Of a DNA stretch of 64,000 bases, positions 1 through 10,311 are shown piece after piece; within the stretch, counting starts at the first letter, position 1, and the number at the start of each line of letters is the position of its first letter. The notes beneath the pieces were generated by a model. That model saw nothing but the letters and a program-made list of their open reading frames with translations, made no database searches and had not been told where the DNA came from. The DNA comes from Clostridiales bacterium (GTDB lineage Bacteria > Bacillota > Clostridia > Christensenellales > Aristaeellaceae). The position numbers and the translations under genes are program-made. The DNA is taken from assembly GCA_004555155.1 (NCBI GenBank), contig SFJH01000004.1:37311-101310 (forward strand), in the 5' to 3' direction.

Positions 1-1180
1 CGGTGGCCTCGCCCATGGAGAAGGTCTTGCGCGGCAGCGCGCCCCAGCGGCGGATCGCGCCGAAGAGCTCGGACTTGTCAAAGGCGCGGGGCATGAAGCC
101 CATCGCGTCGGGACGGTCGGCGACCAGCGCGCGCAGCGCCTCGTCGCCGTGGATGTAATCGATCTCCGCCTCGGGGTGCTCGGCGAGATAGCCGTCCAGG
201 AAGGGCTGGAGCACGGGCAGCGGATGCTGTTCCATTCGGAAGGACAGCGCGCCGTCGCGGTCGAAAGCGATCAGATCGCTGCCGCCCTCGGTTGCGCCGC
301 TCTCTGTCATGCAGGCGCGCAGGCGCGCCGTTACATCGGCGGGATCCACGTGGAAGAGCACGCGGTGAATTGGCTCGAAGATCATCGCGGGGCAGTTCAG
401 ATTGACCAGCTCCACCAGCGCGTAGCGCGCGGGATGATCTTCCCGTTCCGCTTCGCTCAGCGTCTCGCGCAGCCGCATCCAGCACTGCTTCGCGGCGGCG
501 AGCGAGTGGTTGCCGTCGCCCACGGCGTACAGCAGTCCGCCGCAGCGCTGCGCCAGCGCGTCGACGGCGGCGAACACCGCGTCGGCGTCTTCGTCCTCCA
601 CGGCCCAGCCCCGCAGATGGCCGCCGCCCAGCATCAGTTCGAAATCGTAGAGCGGACGCAGCGCTTCGCGACGGGCGTACAGCGGCTCGATCACCGAGCG
701 CGCGGGGTCGTCGATCAGCATCATCACGTGGGGCAGCTCCAGCGGCGCACCGGCGCGGATGGCCGCGCGGGGCGGCACGCGGGAGGGCACGGTGCCCTCC
801 GTGGCGCGGATGAGCGACGCGGAGCCTTCGGCGTAATCGTAGCAGTCCAGATCGAGGGCGACCATCAGTCCGGGGCGCACGCCGGAGGGCGTGACGCGCT
901 CCACCAGCAAAAAACCGTCGACCGCCTCCTCCAGCGCGCCGCGATCCAGATAATCCCGCATGGCGGCGTGGATGGCGGGCGTGCGGACTTCGCGCTCGGG
1001 CAGGAAGATCTCGGGCAGCGTCAGGCGCAGCGCGGAGGGCGCGTCGCCCACGATGGCTTCCGCCTTTTCCCAGTAGTCCGGCTGGGCGGTGAACTGGTCG
1101 CAGGCGATCACCGCCCACCGTTCGTTTTCAACATTCCCGGCCGGCAGCAGAATGCGGGCCTTTTTCAGTGCGGTATTCAT
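1..1180 (-). CDS. DUF1015 family protein (C-terminus cut by window edge)
   Basis: The reading frame starts at the ATG at 1180 and stays open to base 2, so about 393 codons are visible and only the last few residues are missing. The translation carries the DUF1015 hallmark GDGNHSL at about residues 221-227, and the visible end (LPRKTFSMGEA) is typical of the family's C-terminus. The biochemical role of DUF1015 is not established. In many Firmicutes the gene follows serA and serC, as here, 10 bases after serA, which suggests a link to serine or phosphoserine metabolism. Family assignment is confident; function is unknown. Confidence 0.85.
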   Translation of the reverse strand, partial: MNTALKKARILLPAGNVENERWAVIACDQFTAQPDYWEKAEAIVGDAPSALRLTLPEIFLPEREVRTPAIHAAMRDYLDRGALEEAVDGFLLVERVTPSGVRPGLMVALDLDCYDYAEGSASLIRATEGTVPSRVPPRAAIRAGAPLELPHVMMLIDDPARSVIEPLYARREALRPLYDFELMLGGGHLRGWAVEDEDADAVFAAVDALAQRCGGLLYAVGDGNHSLAAAKQCWMRLRETLSEAEREDHPARYALVELVNLNCPAMIFEPIHRVLFHVDPADVTARLRACMTESGATEGGSDLIAFDRDGALSFRMEQHPLPVLQPFLDGYLAEHPEAEIDYIHGDEALRALVADRPDAMGFMPRAFDKSELFGAIRRWGALPRKTFSMGEAT

Positions 1181-1190
1181 GGCGTTCTCC

Positions 1191-2360
1191 TCACGGCAGC
1201 AGCAGGCGCACGCGATAGCTGGTGTCCAGTCCGCGCAGCCGCTCGATCAGCGCGTCGCTGGGGCGGGCGCTGACGTCCACCACGGTGTAGGCCAGCGCGC
1301 CGCGGGACTGGTTGACCATGTTTTCGATGTTCAGCCCCTCGGCGGACAGGTGCTGGGTGATCGCGCCGATGACGTTGGGCACGTTCTTGTGCAGAAGCGC
1401 GATGCGGGGGATGGTCACCGGGCCCAGCGGGCAGTTGGGGTAGTTGCAGGCGTTGACGATGGAGCCGGTCTTGAGATAATCGTCGATCTGTCGGGCAACC
1501 ATGCGCACGCAGTTGTCCTCGCTCTCGGGCGTGGACGCGCCCAGATGGGGCGTGAGCACGGCGTTCTTCACGCCGATCAGCTCGCGGCAGGGGAAGTCGG
1601 TGACATAGGCGCGCAGGCGTTCGCGCTCCAGCGCTTCGATCACGGCGGCGGTATCCACCAGTCCGCCGCGGGAGAAGTTCAGCAGCGCCGCGCCCGGCTT
1701 CATGCGACCCAGCACGGTGGCGTCGATCATGCCCCGGGTGGAGTCCATCAGCGGCACGTGCAGCGTGACGTAATCGCTCTTTTCCAGAACCTCGCTCAGT
1801 TCGGTGGCGTGGGCCACGGAGCGGGACAGCTTCCAGGCGTGATCCACGGAGATGTACGGATCGTAGCCCAGCACGTTCATGCCCAGAGACACGCCCATGT
1901 TGGCCACCAGCACGCCGATGGCACCCAGACCCACGACGCCCAGCGTCTTGCCCGCCAGCTCGGGGCCGGCGAAACGGCTCTTGCCCTTTTCCACCAGCTT
2001 TTCCAGATCCGGCTCGTCGGCCAGGGTTCTGCACCATTCCACGCCCTCGGTGATGCGGCGGCTGGCCAGCAGCAGTCCGGCGACCACCAGCTCCTTGACG
2101 GCGTTGGCGTTGGCGCCCGGCGAATTGAACACCACCACGCCGGCCTCGGCCATGCGATCCAGCGGGATGTTGTTCACGCCCGCGCCCGCGCGGCCCACGC
2201 ACAGCAGGTTTTCACCGATGGCGTAATCGTGCATGTCCGCGCTGCGGACGAGGATGGCGTCGGGATGGGTCACGTTCGAGCCAACGAGGTATTCCGCGTC
2301 CTTCAGCGTTCCGTGATAGACGGGGGAGATGGAATTCAGCGTCTGAACATTGTATTTCAT
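1191..2360 (-). CDS. serA: D-3-phosphoglycerate dehydrogenase
   Basis: This cytoplasmic enzyme oxidises 3-phosphoglycerate to 3-phosphohydroxypyruvate with NAD, the first step of serine synthesis. The 389-residue protein has the Rossmann motif GVVGLGAIG at 141-149, the substrate-site segment NFSRGG, the catalytic His segment TPHLGAS, and a C-terminal ACT domain from about residue 320 that is expected to bind serine for feedback control. It is the short SerA type without the intervening domain. Its ATG overlaps the serC stop by four bases (ATGA), so the two are translationally coupled. Confidence 0.95.
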   Translation of the reverse strand: MKYNVQTLNSISPVYHGTLKDAEYLVGSNVTHPDAILVRSADMHDYAIGENLLCVGRAGAGVNNIPLDRMAEAGVVVFNSPGANANAVKELVVAGLLLASRRITEGVEWCRTLADEPDLEKLVEKGKSRFAGPELAGKTLGVVGLGAIGVLVANMGVSLGMNVLGYDPYISVDHAWKLSRSVAHATELSEVLEKSDYVTLHVPLMDSTRGMIDATVLGRMKPGAALLNFSRGGLVDTAAVIEALERERLRAYVTDFPCRELIGVKNAVLTPHLGASTPESEDNCVRMVARQIDDYLKTGSIVNACNYPNCPLGPVTIPRIALLHKNVPNVIGAITQHLSAEGLNIENMVNQSRGALAYTVVDVSARPSDALIERLRGLDTSYRVRLLLP

Positions 2361-3436
2361 CGGAGGTTCTCCATTTCAAATTTCTTCATGAATGCCGCCA
2401 GCGCGCGCACACCCTCGATGGGCATGGCGTTGTAGATGCTGGCGCGGATGCCGCCCACCAGGCGGTGTCCCTTCAGATTGACCAGACCGGCGGCGGCGGC
2501 CTCCTTCACAAACTTCGCGTCCAGCTCGGGGCTGGGGGTGGTGAAGGTCACGTTCATGCGGCTGCGGGAGCCGGGCGCGGCGGTGGGGCGGTAGAAGGCG
2601 CTGTCGTCCAGCAGGTTGTAGAGGATCGACGCCTTTTCGATGTTGACCGGCTCGATGCCCTCCACGCCGCCCTGCGCCTTCAGCCATTTCATGCACAGAC
2701 CGGCCATGTAGATGGCGTAGGTGGGCGGAGTGTTCAGCATGGAGCCGTTGTCCGCCATCAGCGTCCAGTTCATGACCTTGGGGCAGTCCTTCCGGGCGCG
2801 GCCCAGAAGATCCCTGCGCACGATCACCAGCGTCACGCCCGCAGGGCCGATGTTCTTCTGCGCGCCGGCGTAGATCACGCCGAAGCGGCGCACGTCGTAG
2901 ACCTCGGAGAGGATGTTGGAGGACATGTCGGCCACCAGCGGCACGCTGCCGGTCTCGGGCAGGGCGGCATAGCGGGTGCCGAAGATGGTGTTGTTGGTGG
3001 TGATGTAAAGGTAGTCGGCGGCGGGGTTGAACTCTGCGGCGTTCCATTCCGGGATGTGGGTGTAGTTGTCGTCCCGGGAGGAGGCGACGCAGCGCACCGG
3101 GCCGTACTTCTGTGCCTCGACATAAGCGCCGTGGGCGAAGTTGCCGCTGTCGATGTAGTCCGCGCCGGAGGCGAGCAGGTTCAGCGGGATGGCGGCGAAC
3201 TGACCGGTTGCGCCGCCCTGCAGGAACAGCACGGCGTAGTCCTCGGGGATGTGCATCAGCTCGCGGACCAGGGACTCGGTCTCGTTGAAGATCTCCAGGT
3301 ACATTCCGGAGCGGTGGCTCATCTCCATGACGGACATGCCGGTGTTGTTGTAATTCAGCATTTCCCGCGCGGCGGTCTCAAGGGCCTCTGCGGGCATGGC
3401 CGACGGGCCTGCGGCGAAATTGTAAACGCGATTCAC
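2357..3436 (-). CDS. serC: Phosphoserine aminotransferase
   Basis: SerC converts 3-phosphohydroxypyruvate and glutamate to phosphoserine. I place the start at the GTG at 3436, because the family begins with xRVYNFxAGP and a GAGGAGG site lies about eight bases upstream; a longer in-frame extension to 3481 has no such support. The resulting 359 residues match the usual length. The PLP lysine lies at about residue 194 in AGAQKNIGPAG. It is first in the serC-serA-DUF1015 operon behind a good promoter. No phosphoserine phosphatase gene is in the window. Confidence 0.95.
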   Translation of the reverse strand: MNRVYNFAAGPSAMPAEALETAAREMLNYNNTGMSVMEMSHRSGMYLEIFNETESLVRELMHIPEDYAVLFLQGGATGQFAAIPLNLLASGADYIDSGNFAHGAYVEAQKYGPVRCVASSRDDNYTHIPEWNAAEFNPAADYLYITTNNTIFGTRYAALPETGSVPLVADMSSNILSEVYDVRRFGVIYAGAQKNIGPAGVTLVIVRRDLLGRARKDCPKVMNWTLMADNGSMLNTPPTYAIYMAGLCMKWLKAQGGVEGIEPVNIEKASILYNLLDDSAFYRPTAAPGSRSRMNVTFTTPSPELDAKFVKEAAAAGLVNLKGHRLVGGIRASIYNAMPIEGVRALAAFMKKFEMENLR

Positions 3437-3524
3437 GGGGTATCCCTCCTCAAGGAGAATTGGAATCCGATGACAAATCACGGGTTCTTTTCAAAACGGT
3501 TCTGCTTTGCACCGGTTTCATTCT

Positions 3525-3553
3525 ATTATAATGATAGCTTTCGCGCTTTGCAA
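3525..3553 (-). promoter_or_regulatory. Sigma-A promoter of serC-serA operon
   Basis: On the minus strand TTGCAA (3548-3553) and a perfect TATAAT (3525-3530) are separated by exactly 17 bases. They sit about 90 bases upstream of the serC GTG. Confidence 0.75.
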
Positions 3554-3581
3554 GAGTGAAGCGTTAAATTTGCGCCTGCGT

Positions 3582-4031
3582 TCATCGCGCGGGATGGCGC
3601 CGGCGCATGGCGGTGAGCGCGAGCTGGAACAGCAGCGTGGTCAGCGTAACGCCGGCGGACATGCTGGCGGCGAACAGCAGCGTGTACGAGCCCTGCTCGG
3701 CGAAGGCGTCCATGTGCTTGAGCATGAGCGCGCTGGCGGAGCGGTACAGTCCCGCGCCGGGGATCAGCGGGACGGCGGCGGTGACCAGAAACACGGTGAC
3801 CGGCGTGCGGTGGATCCGGGCCATGGCCTCCGCGTACAGCGTCAGCGAGACGGACGCGATGAACGCGCACACGTAGGGGCTGTCCGTGAGCTGCGCGACC
3901 GCCAGATAGACGCTCCACGAGAGCAGTCCGCCCAGCGCGGCGAAGGCCAGCTTCCGGCCGTGAAGGTTGAACAGCGCGCCGAAGCCCAGCGAGCCCAGCA
4001 GCGCCGCGGGGAGCTGAATGAGAGGCGACAT
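3582..4031 (-). CDS. Threonine/serine exporter, small subunit (ThrE_2/YjjB type)
   Basis: The 149-residue protein is almost entirely hydrophobic, with four or five likely membrane segments, and ends in a short Arg-rich tail (RRRHPAR). It matches the YjjB-like half of split ThrE exporters. The YjjP-like partner lies 12 bases upstream on the same strand. The pair is thought to export serine, threonine or small dicarboxylates using the membrane gradient. Its position directly upstream of the serine operon suggests a serine overflow function, which is inference. Confidence 0.8.
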   Translation of the reverse strand: MSPLIQLPAALLGSLGFGALFNLHGRKLAFAALGGLLSWSVYLAVAQLTDSPYVCAFIASVSLTLYAEAMARIHRTPVTVFLVTAAVPLIPGAGLYRSASALMLKHMDAFAEQGSYTLLFAASMSAGVTLTTLLFQLALTAMRRRHPAR

Positions 4032-4043
4032 GCCGTACCCTCC

Positions 4044-4799
4044 TTAAAACAGGAATCCCGCGAAGGTGAAGCCCAGCGCCACGATGACCGCCAGCAGCAG
4101 CGATTCCGAAAAACGGATCAGGCCGGTGATGGTGTCGCCGGAGAACAGATCGCGCAGCGAATTGGTGAACATCACGCCGGGAATGAACAGCATGATGTTG
4201 CCGATGCTGATCAGATCCGCGTGACTGCCCAGCCGCAGCGCCACCGCCGCGTGGGAGAGCAGTCCGCCCGCGCTGGAGCACAGCAGCGCCGTGAACAGCC
4301 CGTTGACCGAGCCTCTGCGAATGAACGCCTCCAGGCACTTCAGCAGGACACCGATGGCTGCGGAGACCAGCATGTCCTTCCAGTCGCCGCCGAAGAACAC
4401 GGCGAAGGAGCCGGATACCAGCGCATACACCAGCAGCTGCTGCGAAAAGCTGTAGGACCGGCCTTCGGCGATCCGGCGCAGCCGACCGGGAATCTCCTCC
4501 GGATCGGGCAGGGTGGAGCAGATATAGCGGGAGAGCTGGTTCAGCTCGTCCAGCTTGTTGAAATCGTTGCGCATGGACAGCACGCGCCGCGATTCGGTGA
4601 CGGACTCGAAATCTCCGCCGAACATGGTGGTCACGATGCTGGAGGTGATGGAAAACACGTCCACCCGCGTCGCGCCGTAGGCCGTGCAGATGCGGCGGAT
4701 GGTGTCCTCCACGCGGCTCACCTCCGCGCCGCAGGTCAGCAGCTGCTCGCCGATGGACATCGCGCAGTAGAGCACCTTTTCTGCCTCTTCCCGATTCAT
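4044..4799 (-). CDS. Threonine/serine exporter, large subunit (ThrE/YjjP type)
   Basis: The protein has a soluble N-terminal part containing the family signature around LLTCGAEVSRVEDTI and SITSSIVTTM, followed by several transmembrane helices. I choose the ATG at 4799 (MNREEAEK, 251 residues) because a GGAAGG site lies about seven bases upstream; an extension to 4832 lacks one. It forms a two-gene operon with the ThrE_2 partner. The exporter should sit in the cytoplasmic membrane. Substrate choice between serine, threonine and dicarboxylates cannot be read from sequence. Confidence 0.85.
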   Translation of the reverse strand: MNREEAEKVLYCAMSIGEQLLTCGAEVSRVEDTIRRICTAYGATRVDVFSITSSIVTTMFGGDFESVTESRRVLSMRNDFNKLDELNQLSRYICSTLPDPEEIPGRLRRIAEGRSYSFSQQLLVYALVSGSFAVFFGGDWKDMLVSAAIGVLLKCLEAFIRRGSVNGLFTALLCSSAGGLLSHAAVALRLGSHADLISIGNIMLFIPGVMFTNSLRDLFSGDTITGLIRFSESLLLAVIVALGFTFAGFLF

Positions 4800-4847
4800 A
4801 TTGAACCTTCCATCCTGCGTAAATTGGCGCAAGCGCCGTATGCAAGC

Positions 4848-4876
4848 ATTATAGCACAGGCGTGCGGCAGGGTCAA
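4848..4876 (-). promoter_or_regulatory. Promoter of the ThrE pair
   Basis: Minus strand TTGACC (4871-4876), a 17-base spacer and TATAAT (4848-4853) with an extended -10 TG. It lies about 50 bases upstream of the exporter start and diverges from the murJ promoter. Confidence 0.75.
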
Positions 4877-4920
4877 ACGCATTTTTCCCAGCGGAAGTGA
4901 TATCGTTTTTAACCCGAATG

Positions 4921-4929
4921 TGCTATACT
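4921..4929 (+). promoter_or_regulatory. Extended -10 promoter candidate for murJ
   Basis: TGCTATACT forms an extended -10 element 31 bases upstream of the murJ start codon. No good -35 element is visible at 16-18 bases, so this is tentative. Confidence 0.45.
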
Positions 4930-4959
4930 GAAAAAGAATTATGATCGGAGGCATTTTCC

Positions 4960-6492
4960 TTGGCACGCAAAGAGAAGATTCTGCACAGCACGCTGCTGGT
5001 GACGATGGTGATCATCCTCAGCAAGGCGGTGGGCTTCGCCCGCGATATGGTGACCACGGCCTACTTCGGCCTGACCTACGCCAACGACGCATACGTCTCG
5101 GCGTACAGCCTGTTCTACCTGCCGGTGCTCCTGTTCAATTCCTGCATCTCGGCCACGCTGATTCCGCTGTACGTGGAGGAGCGGGAGCAGCACAGCCTGG
5201 CCCATTCCAACCGCTTCGCCAGCAATGCCATCAATCTGTTCGCGCTGGCGGCGCTGGCGGTGTCGGCGGTGATGTACGCGCTGGCCGGGCCGCTGGTGCG
5301 CCTGGTGTACAGCGGCTTCGACCCGGAGAAGGCCGCGCTGACCGCAAGGCTGACGCAGATCATGCTGCTGGCGCTGGTGTTCAACGTGACCTCCATCTCG
5401 GTGGCCAGCCTGCTCAACGCCATGGAGAGGTACATCGCCGCGCAGCTGACCGGCTTTCCGCTGAGCGTCTGCGTGATTCTGGCCTCCGTGCTGTTTTCGG
5501 GCAGCTTCGGCATCGAGGCGGTGGCCTGGGGCGTGTTTGCGGCGAACATCCTGCAGCTGCTGGTGCTGATTCCGTTCATGCGGGGCTGGTTCCGGTATTC
5601 GCCCATGCTGGATTTCAGGGACAGGCGCTTCCACCGGCTGATGGTGCTGGCGCTGCCGGCGATGTTCTCCATGGGCATCAGCGAGCTGAACCACATGATC
5701 GACCATGCGCTGGCTTCCGGCCTGGCGGAGGGCACGCTGACGGCGATGACCTCGTCCTACCGGCTGATCACGTTTCTGCAGGGCATCCTGATCGTGCCGC
5801 TGACCACGATCATGTTCTCGAAGATGAGCAAGCACGTGGCCGGGCACGACGAGCGCGGCGCGCTGCGGATGCTGCTGGACAGCCTGCTGCAGCTGTCGGT
5901 GGTGGTGCTGCCGGTGGTGGTGATCGGCGTGATTCTGTCGAAGGACGTGATCAAGTTCGCCTACATGCGCGGCAGGTTCACGCTGGAGGACGTGCAGATC
6001 ACGGCGGGACTGCTGATCTTCTATCTGGTGGGCATCCCCGCGTTCGGCATGCGCGATTTCCTCAGCCGCATGTTCCACGCGCTGAAGGACACGAAGACGC
6101 CGTTTCGCGTGTCCTGCGTGGTGGTGGCCACGAACATCGTGCTCAATATCATCCTTCGGCAGCTGATGGGCGCCAACGGACTGGCGCTGGCCACGTCCAT
6201 CGCGGGCTATGTGGGCACGGCGGCGATGATCGCGCTGCTGAGAAAGCGCTTTGGACGCATCGGCTTCAGGCGCGTGCTGAGGGAGCTTGTGAAGATTCTT
6301 GCGGCCACCGCGGTCTGCGCGCTGGCCTGTATTGGGATGAACGCCGTCGTGCCCGAGGTCGTTGGCACGGGCAAGGTGTTTTTGCGCCTGGCGGTCTGCG
6401 CGGGCGCGTCGCTGATCGTGTATGCGCTGTGCTGCGTCGCGCTGCGGGTCAAGCCGCTGATGGGCCTGCTGAAGAGCCTGCGCCGCCGCTGA
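4960..6492 (+). CDS. murJ: Lipid II flippase MurJ (MVF family)
   Basis: This 510-residue integral membrane protein of the MVF/MOP superfamily would flip lipid II for peptidoglycan synthesis. It begins MARKEKIL and carries the family's N-terminal pattern (LSKAVGFARDMVTTAYFG, then NSCISATLIPLY), with about 14 predicted helices. The start is a TTG at 4960 with GGAGG at 4947-4951, spacing eight. The gene is convergent with nothing and lies 25 bases upstream of ruvB, with which it may be co-transcribed. Confidence 0.92.
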   Translation: MARKEKILHSTLLVTMVIILSKAVGFARDMVTTAYFGLTYANDAYVSAYSLFYLPVLLFNSCISATLIPLYVEEREQHSLAHSNRFASNAINLFALAALAVSAVMYALAGPLVRLVYSGFDPEKAALTARLTQIMLLALVFNVTSISVASLLNAMERYIAAQLTGFPLSVCVILASVLFSGSFGIEAVAWGVFAANILQLLVLIPFMRGWFRYSPMLDFRDRRFHRLMVLALPAMFSMGISELNHMIDHALASGLAEGTLTAMTSSYRLITFLQGILIVPLTTIMFSKMSKHVAGHDERGALRMLLDSLLQLSVVVLPVVVIGVILSKDVIKFAYMRGRFTLEDVQITAGLLIFYLVGIPAFGMRDFLSRMFHALKDTKTPFRVSCVVVATNIVLNIILRQLMGANGLALATSIAGYVGTAAMIALLRKRFGRIGFRRVLRELVKILAATAVCALACIGMNAVVPEVVGTGKVFLRLAVCAGASLIVYALCCVALRVKPLMGLLKSLRRR

Positions 6493-6517
6493 TTGGGACG
6501 AAAAGGGAGGGAGAGCC

Positions 6518-7558
6518 ATGCAGGAGGAGGATCGCCTCATTACCACCGGCTTCCGCGAGGAGGACGAGGATGCGGAGCAGTCGCTTCGCCCCAGAACGCT
6601 GGCCGAGTACTTCGGTCAGGATAAACTGAAAAAGAGCCTGAGCGTCTACATGCAGGCGGCGCTCGCCCGCCGGGAGCCGCTGGATCACATCCTGCTGTAC
6701 GGCCCGCCCGGACTGGGCAAGACCACGCTGGCGGGCATCATCGCCTCGGAGATGGGACACAACATCCGCGTGACCAGCGGCCCCGCCATCGAGCGCGCGG
6801 GCGACCTGGCGTCGATTCTGACGAACCTGAACGCCGGCGACGTGCTGTTCATCGACGAGATCCATCGCCTGAGCCACACCGTCGAGGAGGTGCTCTATCC
6901 GGCGATGGAGGACTACGCGCTGGACATCATGATCGGCAAGGGCCCGTCGGCGCGGTCGATTCGGCTGGATCTGCCGAAGTTCACGCTGATCGGCGCGACG
7001 ACGCGCAAGGGCATGCTGACCTCGCCGCTGCGGGATCGATTTGGCATCAGCTTCCGTCTGGAGCTGTACACGCCGGAGCAGCTGGCGGTGATCGTGAAGC
7101 GCTCGGCGAAGATCCTGAAGACCGAGTGCGACGATGACGGCGCGCTGGAGATCGCCAGCCGCAGCCGCGGCACGCCCCGCATCGCCAACCGGCTCATCCG
7201 GCGCGTGCGCGATTTCGCCGAGGTGCGCGGCGACGGCCGCATCACCGTGGAGGTGGCGCAGGAGGCGCTGGACATGCTGGAGGTGGACGAGCTGGGCCTG
7301 GATCACACCGACCGCACCATGCTCAATGCCATGATCTTCAAGTTCGGCGGCGGCCCCGTGGGACTGGACACGCTGGCCGCCAGCACTGGCGAGGACGCAG
7401 CGACCATCGAGGACGTGTACGAGCCGTATCTGCTTCAGCTGGGCTTTCTGATGCGCACGCCCCGGGGGCGCGTCTGTACCCGAGCCGCCTACGAGCACAT
7501 GGGCGTCACGCCCCCGCCGACGTCCGGTCAGGGCGGACAGGTGAAGATGGATCTGTGA
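6518..7558 (+). CDS. ruvB: Holliday junction branch-migration helicase RuvB
   Basis: RuvB is the hexameric AAA+ motor that drives branch migration with RuvA. The 346-residue protein has Walker A GPPGLGKTT at 62-70, Walker B FIDEIH at about 111-116, the sensor segment GATTRKG, and a C-terminal winged-helix domain ending in the conserved FLMRTPRGR. A GGGAGGGAGAG site precedes the ATG. ruvA and ruvC are not adjacent, so the ruv genes are dispersed or lie outside the window. Confidence 0.97.
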   Translation: MQEEDRLITTGFREEDEDAEQSLRPRTLAEYFGQDKLKKSLSVYMQAALARREPLDHILLYGPPGLGKTTLAGIIASEMGHNIRVTSGPAIERAGDLASILTNLNAGDVLFIDEIHRLSHTVEEVLYPAMEDYALDIMIGKGPSARSIRLDLPKFTLIGATTRKGMLTSPLRDRFGISFRLELYTPEQLAVIVKRSAKILKTECDDDGALEIASRSRGTPRIANRLIRRVRDFAEVRGDGRITVEVAQEALDMLEVDELGLDHTDRTMLNAMIFKFGGGPVGLDTLAASTGEDAATIEDVYEPYLLQLGFLMRTPRGRVCTRAAYEHMGVTPPPTSGQGGQVKMDL

Positions 7559-7619
7559 GCCGCCGGCATTGCGCGCCCGGGACCGTCCGAGGCGCGATCG
7601 CCGCAGGAGGAGGAGAAAC

Positions 7620-8087
7620 GTGAAACCCACGCTGCATTTGATGGTAGGCCTTCCGGGAAGCGGAAAGACCACCCGCGCGAAGGAATTGGAGCAGGAGTGC
7701 GGCGCGCTGCGCCTGACGCCAGACGAATGGCATCTGCAGCTGTTCGGCAATGATTTTCCCGGCCCGGATCACGATGACCGCCACAACCGCGTGGAGTGGC
7801 TGATGTGGTGTACGGCGCGGCGGGCGCTGGAGCTGGGCGTGAGCGTGATTCTCGACTTCGGCTTCTGGGGCCGGGAGGAGCGCGACGGGCTGCGCGAGCA
7901 GGCGCGGCTTCTGGGCGCGGATTTCCGGATTCACTACATGGATGTGCCGCTGGAGGAGCTGCTGCGCCGCGTCGAACGGCGCAACGCGCAGGCGACGCCG
8001 GAGAACGGCGTGTTCAGCATCCCACAGGAATGGATGATCGAGTGGGCGGGGATGTTCCAGCCGCCCACGGAGGAGGAGCTTCGATGA
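7620..8087 (+). CDS. Small AAA/P-loop kinase-like protein
   Basis: This 155-residue protein starts at the GTG at 7620 behind an AGGAGGAGGAG site. It opens with a kinase-type P-loop, GLPGSGKT, at residues 10-17. It also has an acidic TPDEW segment, an ILDFGFWGREER segment and an Arg-rich lid (LLRRVERRN). It resembles the zeta-toxin/polynucleotide-kinase-like ATPases often annotated as predicted kinase. No antitoxin-like partner is present. The stop overlaps the start of the next gene (ATGA), so the two are coupled. Substrate unknown. Confidence 0.8.
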   Translation: MKPTLHLMVGLPGSGKTTRAKELEQECGALRLTPDEWHLQLFGNDFPGPDHDDRHNRVEWLMWCTARRALELGVSVILDFGFWGREERDGLREQARLLGADFRIHYMDVPLEELLRRVERRNAQATPENGVFSIPQEWMIEWAGMFQPPTEEELR

Positions 8088-9157
8088 ACCGGGATATTCT
8101 CTTTCGCCAGGATGGATTCGTCTTTTCCTATCGGGTGGCGGGCGTGCTGATCCAAGGCGGAAGGATCCTCCTTCAGAAGCCGGAGAACGACGGCTACGCC
8201 TTCATCGGCGGTCATGCGGAGGCCTTCGAGGCTTCCCGGGAGACGCTGGCGCGGGAATTTCGGGAGGAACTCCGCGCGGATGTGGACGTGGGCAGGCTGC
8301 TGGCGGTGGGGGAGATCTTCTTCCCCTGGGGCGACCGGCCCTGCCATCAGCTCGCGCTGTACTACGCAGTATCGCTGAAGGACGAATCGCAGATCCCGCT
8401 GGACGGCGTGTTCCGCGGCTGGGACGAGCTGGGCGGCGAGCGGATCGATCTGGATTTCTGCTGGACGCCGCTGGAGGAGCTTCCCGGCAAGGAGGTCTAT
8501 CCGGCGGAGCTGGTTCCCCATCTTCTGGGCGGGTCGACGGAGGTGCTGCATTTCGTGTCCCGGCAGCTTGAGAATACGCCGACGCTGGAAACGCCGAGAC
8601 TGATCCTGCGCCGGTTTGCGCCGGAGGATATCCCGGCGATTCTGGAGATGCATCGCGACGAGGAGGTCAACCGCTTCCTGCCGTGGTTTCCGCTGAAGAC
8701 GCTGGAGCAGGCGAGGGATTTCTACCGCGAGCGCTATGAGGCCGTCTATGCGCAGCCGTGGGGCTATGCGTATGCCATCTGTCTTAAAGGGGACGATGTG
8801 CCCATCGGCTATGCGGGCGTTGAACTGGGCGGAGCCAATGATCTGGGCTACGGGCTGAGAAGAGAATTCTGGCATCAAGGAATCGTTTCGGAAGCGGCGA
8901 AGGCGCTGGTGGAGCGCGTCCGCGCCGACGGTCTGCCCTTCGTGACCGCCACCCACGATGTGAACAATCCCCGCAGCGGCGCGGTGATGCGCGCCGCGGG
9001 CATGAAATACTGCTATTCCTACGAGGAGCAGTGGATGCCCAAGAACGTTCCGGTCACCTTCCGCATGTACCAGCTGAATCTGGACGGCAGGGACGATCGG
9101 GAGTACAGGGGCTACTGGGAGAAGTACGCGCGTCACTTCGTGGAGGAGAATCTGTGA
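8084..9157 (+). CDS. Nudix hydrolase-GNAT acetyltransferase fusion
   Basis: The 357-residue protein has two domains. Residues 1 to about 150 form a Nudix fold with the Nudix box at 42-64, containing REFREEL, although the final Gly of the consensus is replaced. Residues about 165-340 form a RimJ/RimL-like GNAT domain opening with TLETPRLILRRF and containing the acetyl-CoA loop region GYGLRREFWHQGI. The start is the ATG at 8084, overlapping the upstream kinase stop. A role in nucleotide clean-up or small-molecule acetylation is possible, but no substrate can be assigned. Confidence 0.85.
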   Translation: MNRDILFRQDGFVFSYRVAGVLIQGGRILLQKPENDGYAFIGGHAEAFEASRETLAREFREELRADVDVGRLLAVGEIFFPWGDRPCHQLALYYAVSLKDESQIPLDGVFRGWDELGGERIDLDFCWTPLEELPGKEVYPAELVPHLLGGSTEVLHFVSRQLENTPTLETPRLILRRFAPEDIPAILEMHRDEEVNRFLPWFPLKTLEQARDFYRERYEAVYAQPWGYAYAICLKGDDVPIGYAGVELGGANDLGYGLRREFWHQGIVSEAAKALVERVRADGLPFVTATHDVNNPRSGAVMRAAGMKYCYSYEEQWMPKNVPVTFRMYQLNLDGRDDREYRGYWEKYARHFVEENL

Positions 9158-9265
9158 AATCCGGAACGGAGATGCGCCGGATCGCCGCTGGGATGTCAGA
9201 CCGGTCGGAAACAACGCTGGGTATTCCGAAACGCAAACCGATGTTGATATGAAGGATGAAACGAA

Positions 9266-10285
<1,020 letters not shown>

Positions 10286-10311
10286 ACCCGCGCGCCTGCC
10301 GCGAATAAACG

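Noticed and set aside
7620..8087. Zeta toxin of a toxin-antitoxin pair
   Set aside because: It has a kinase P-loop but no antitoxin gene beside it; the coupled neighbour is a Nudix-GNAT protein.
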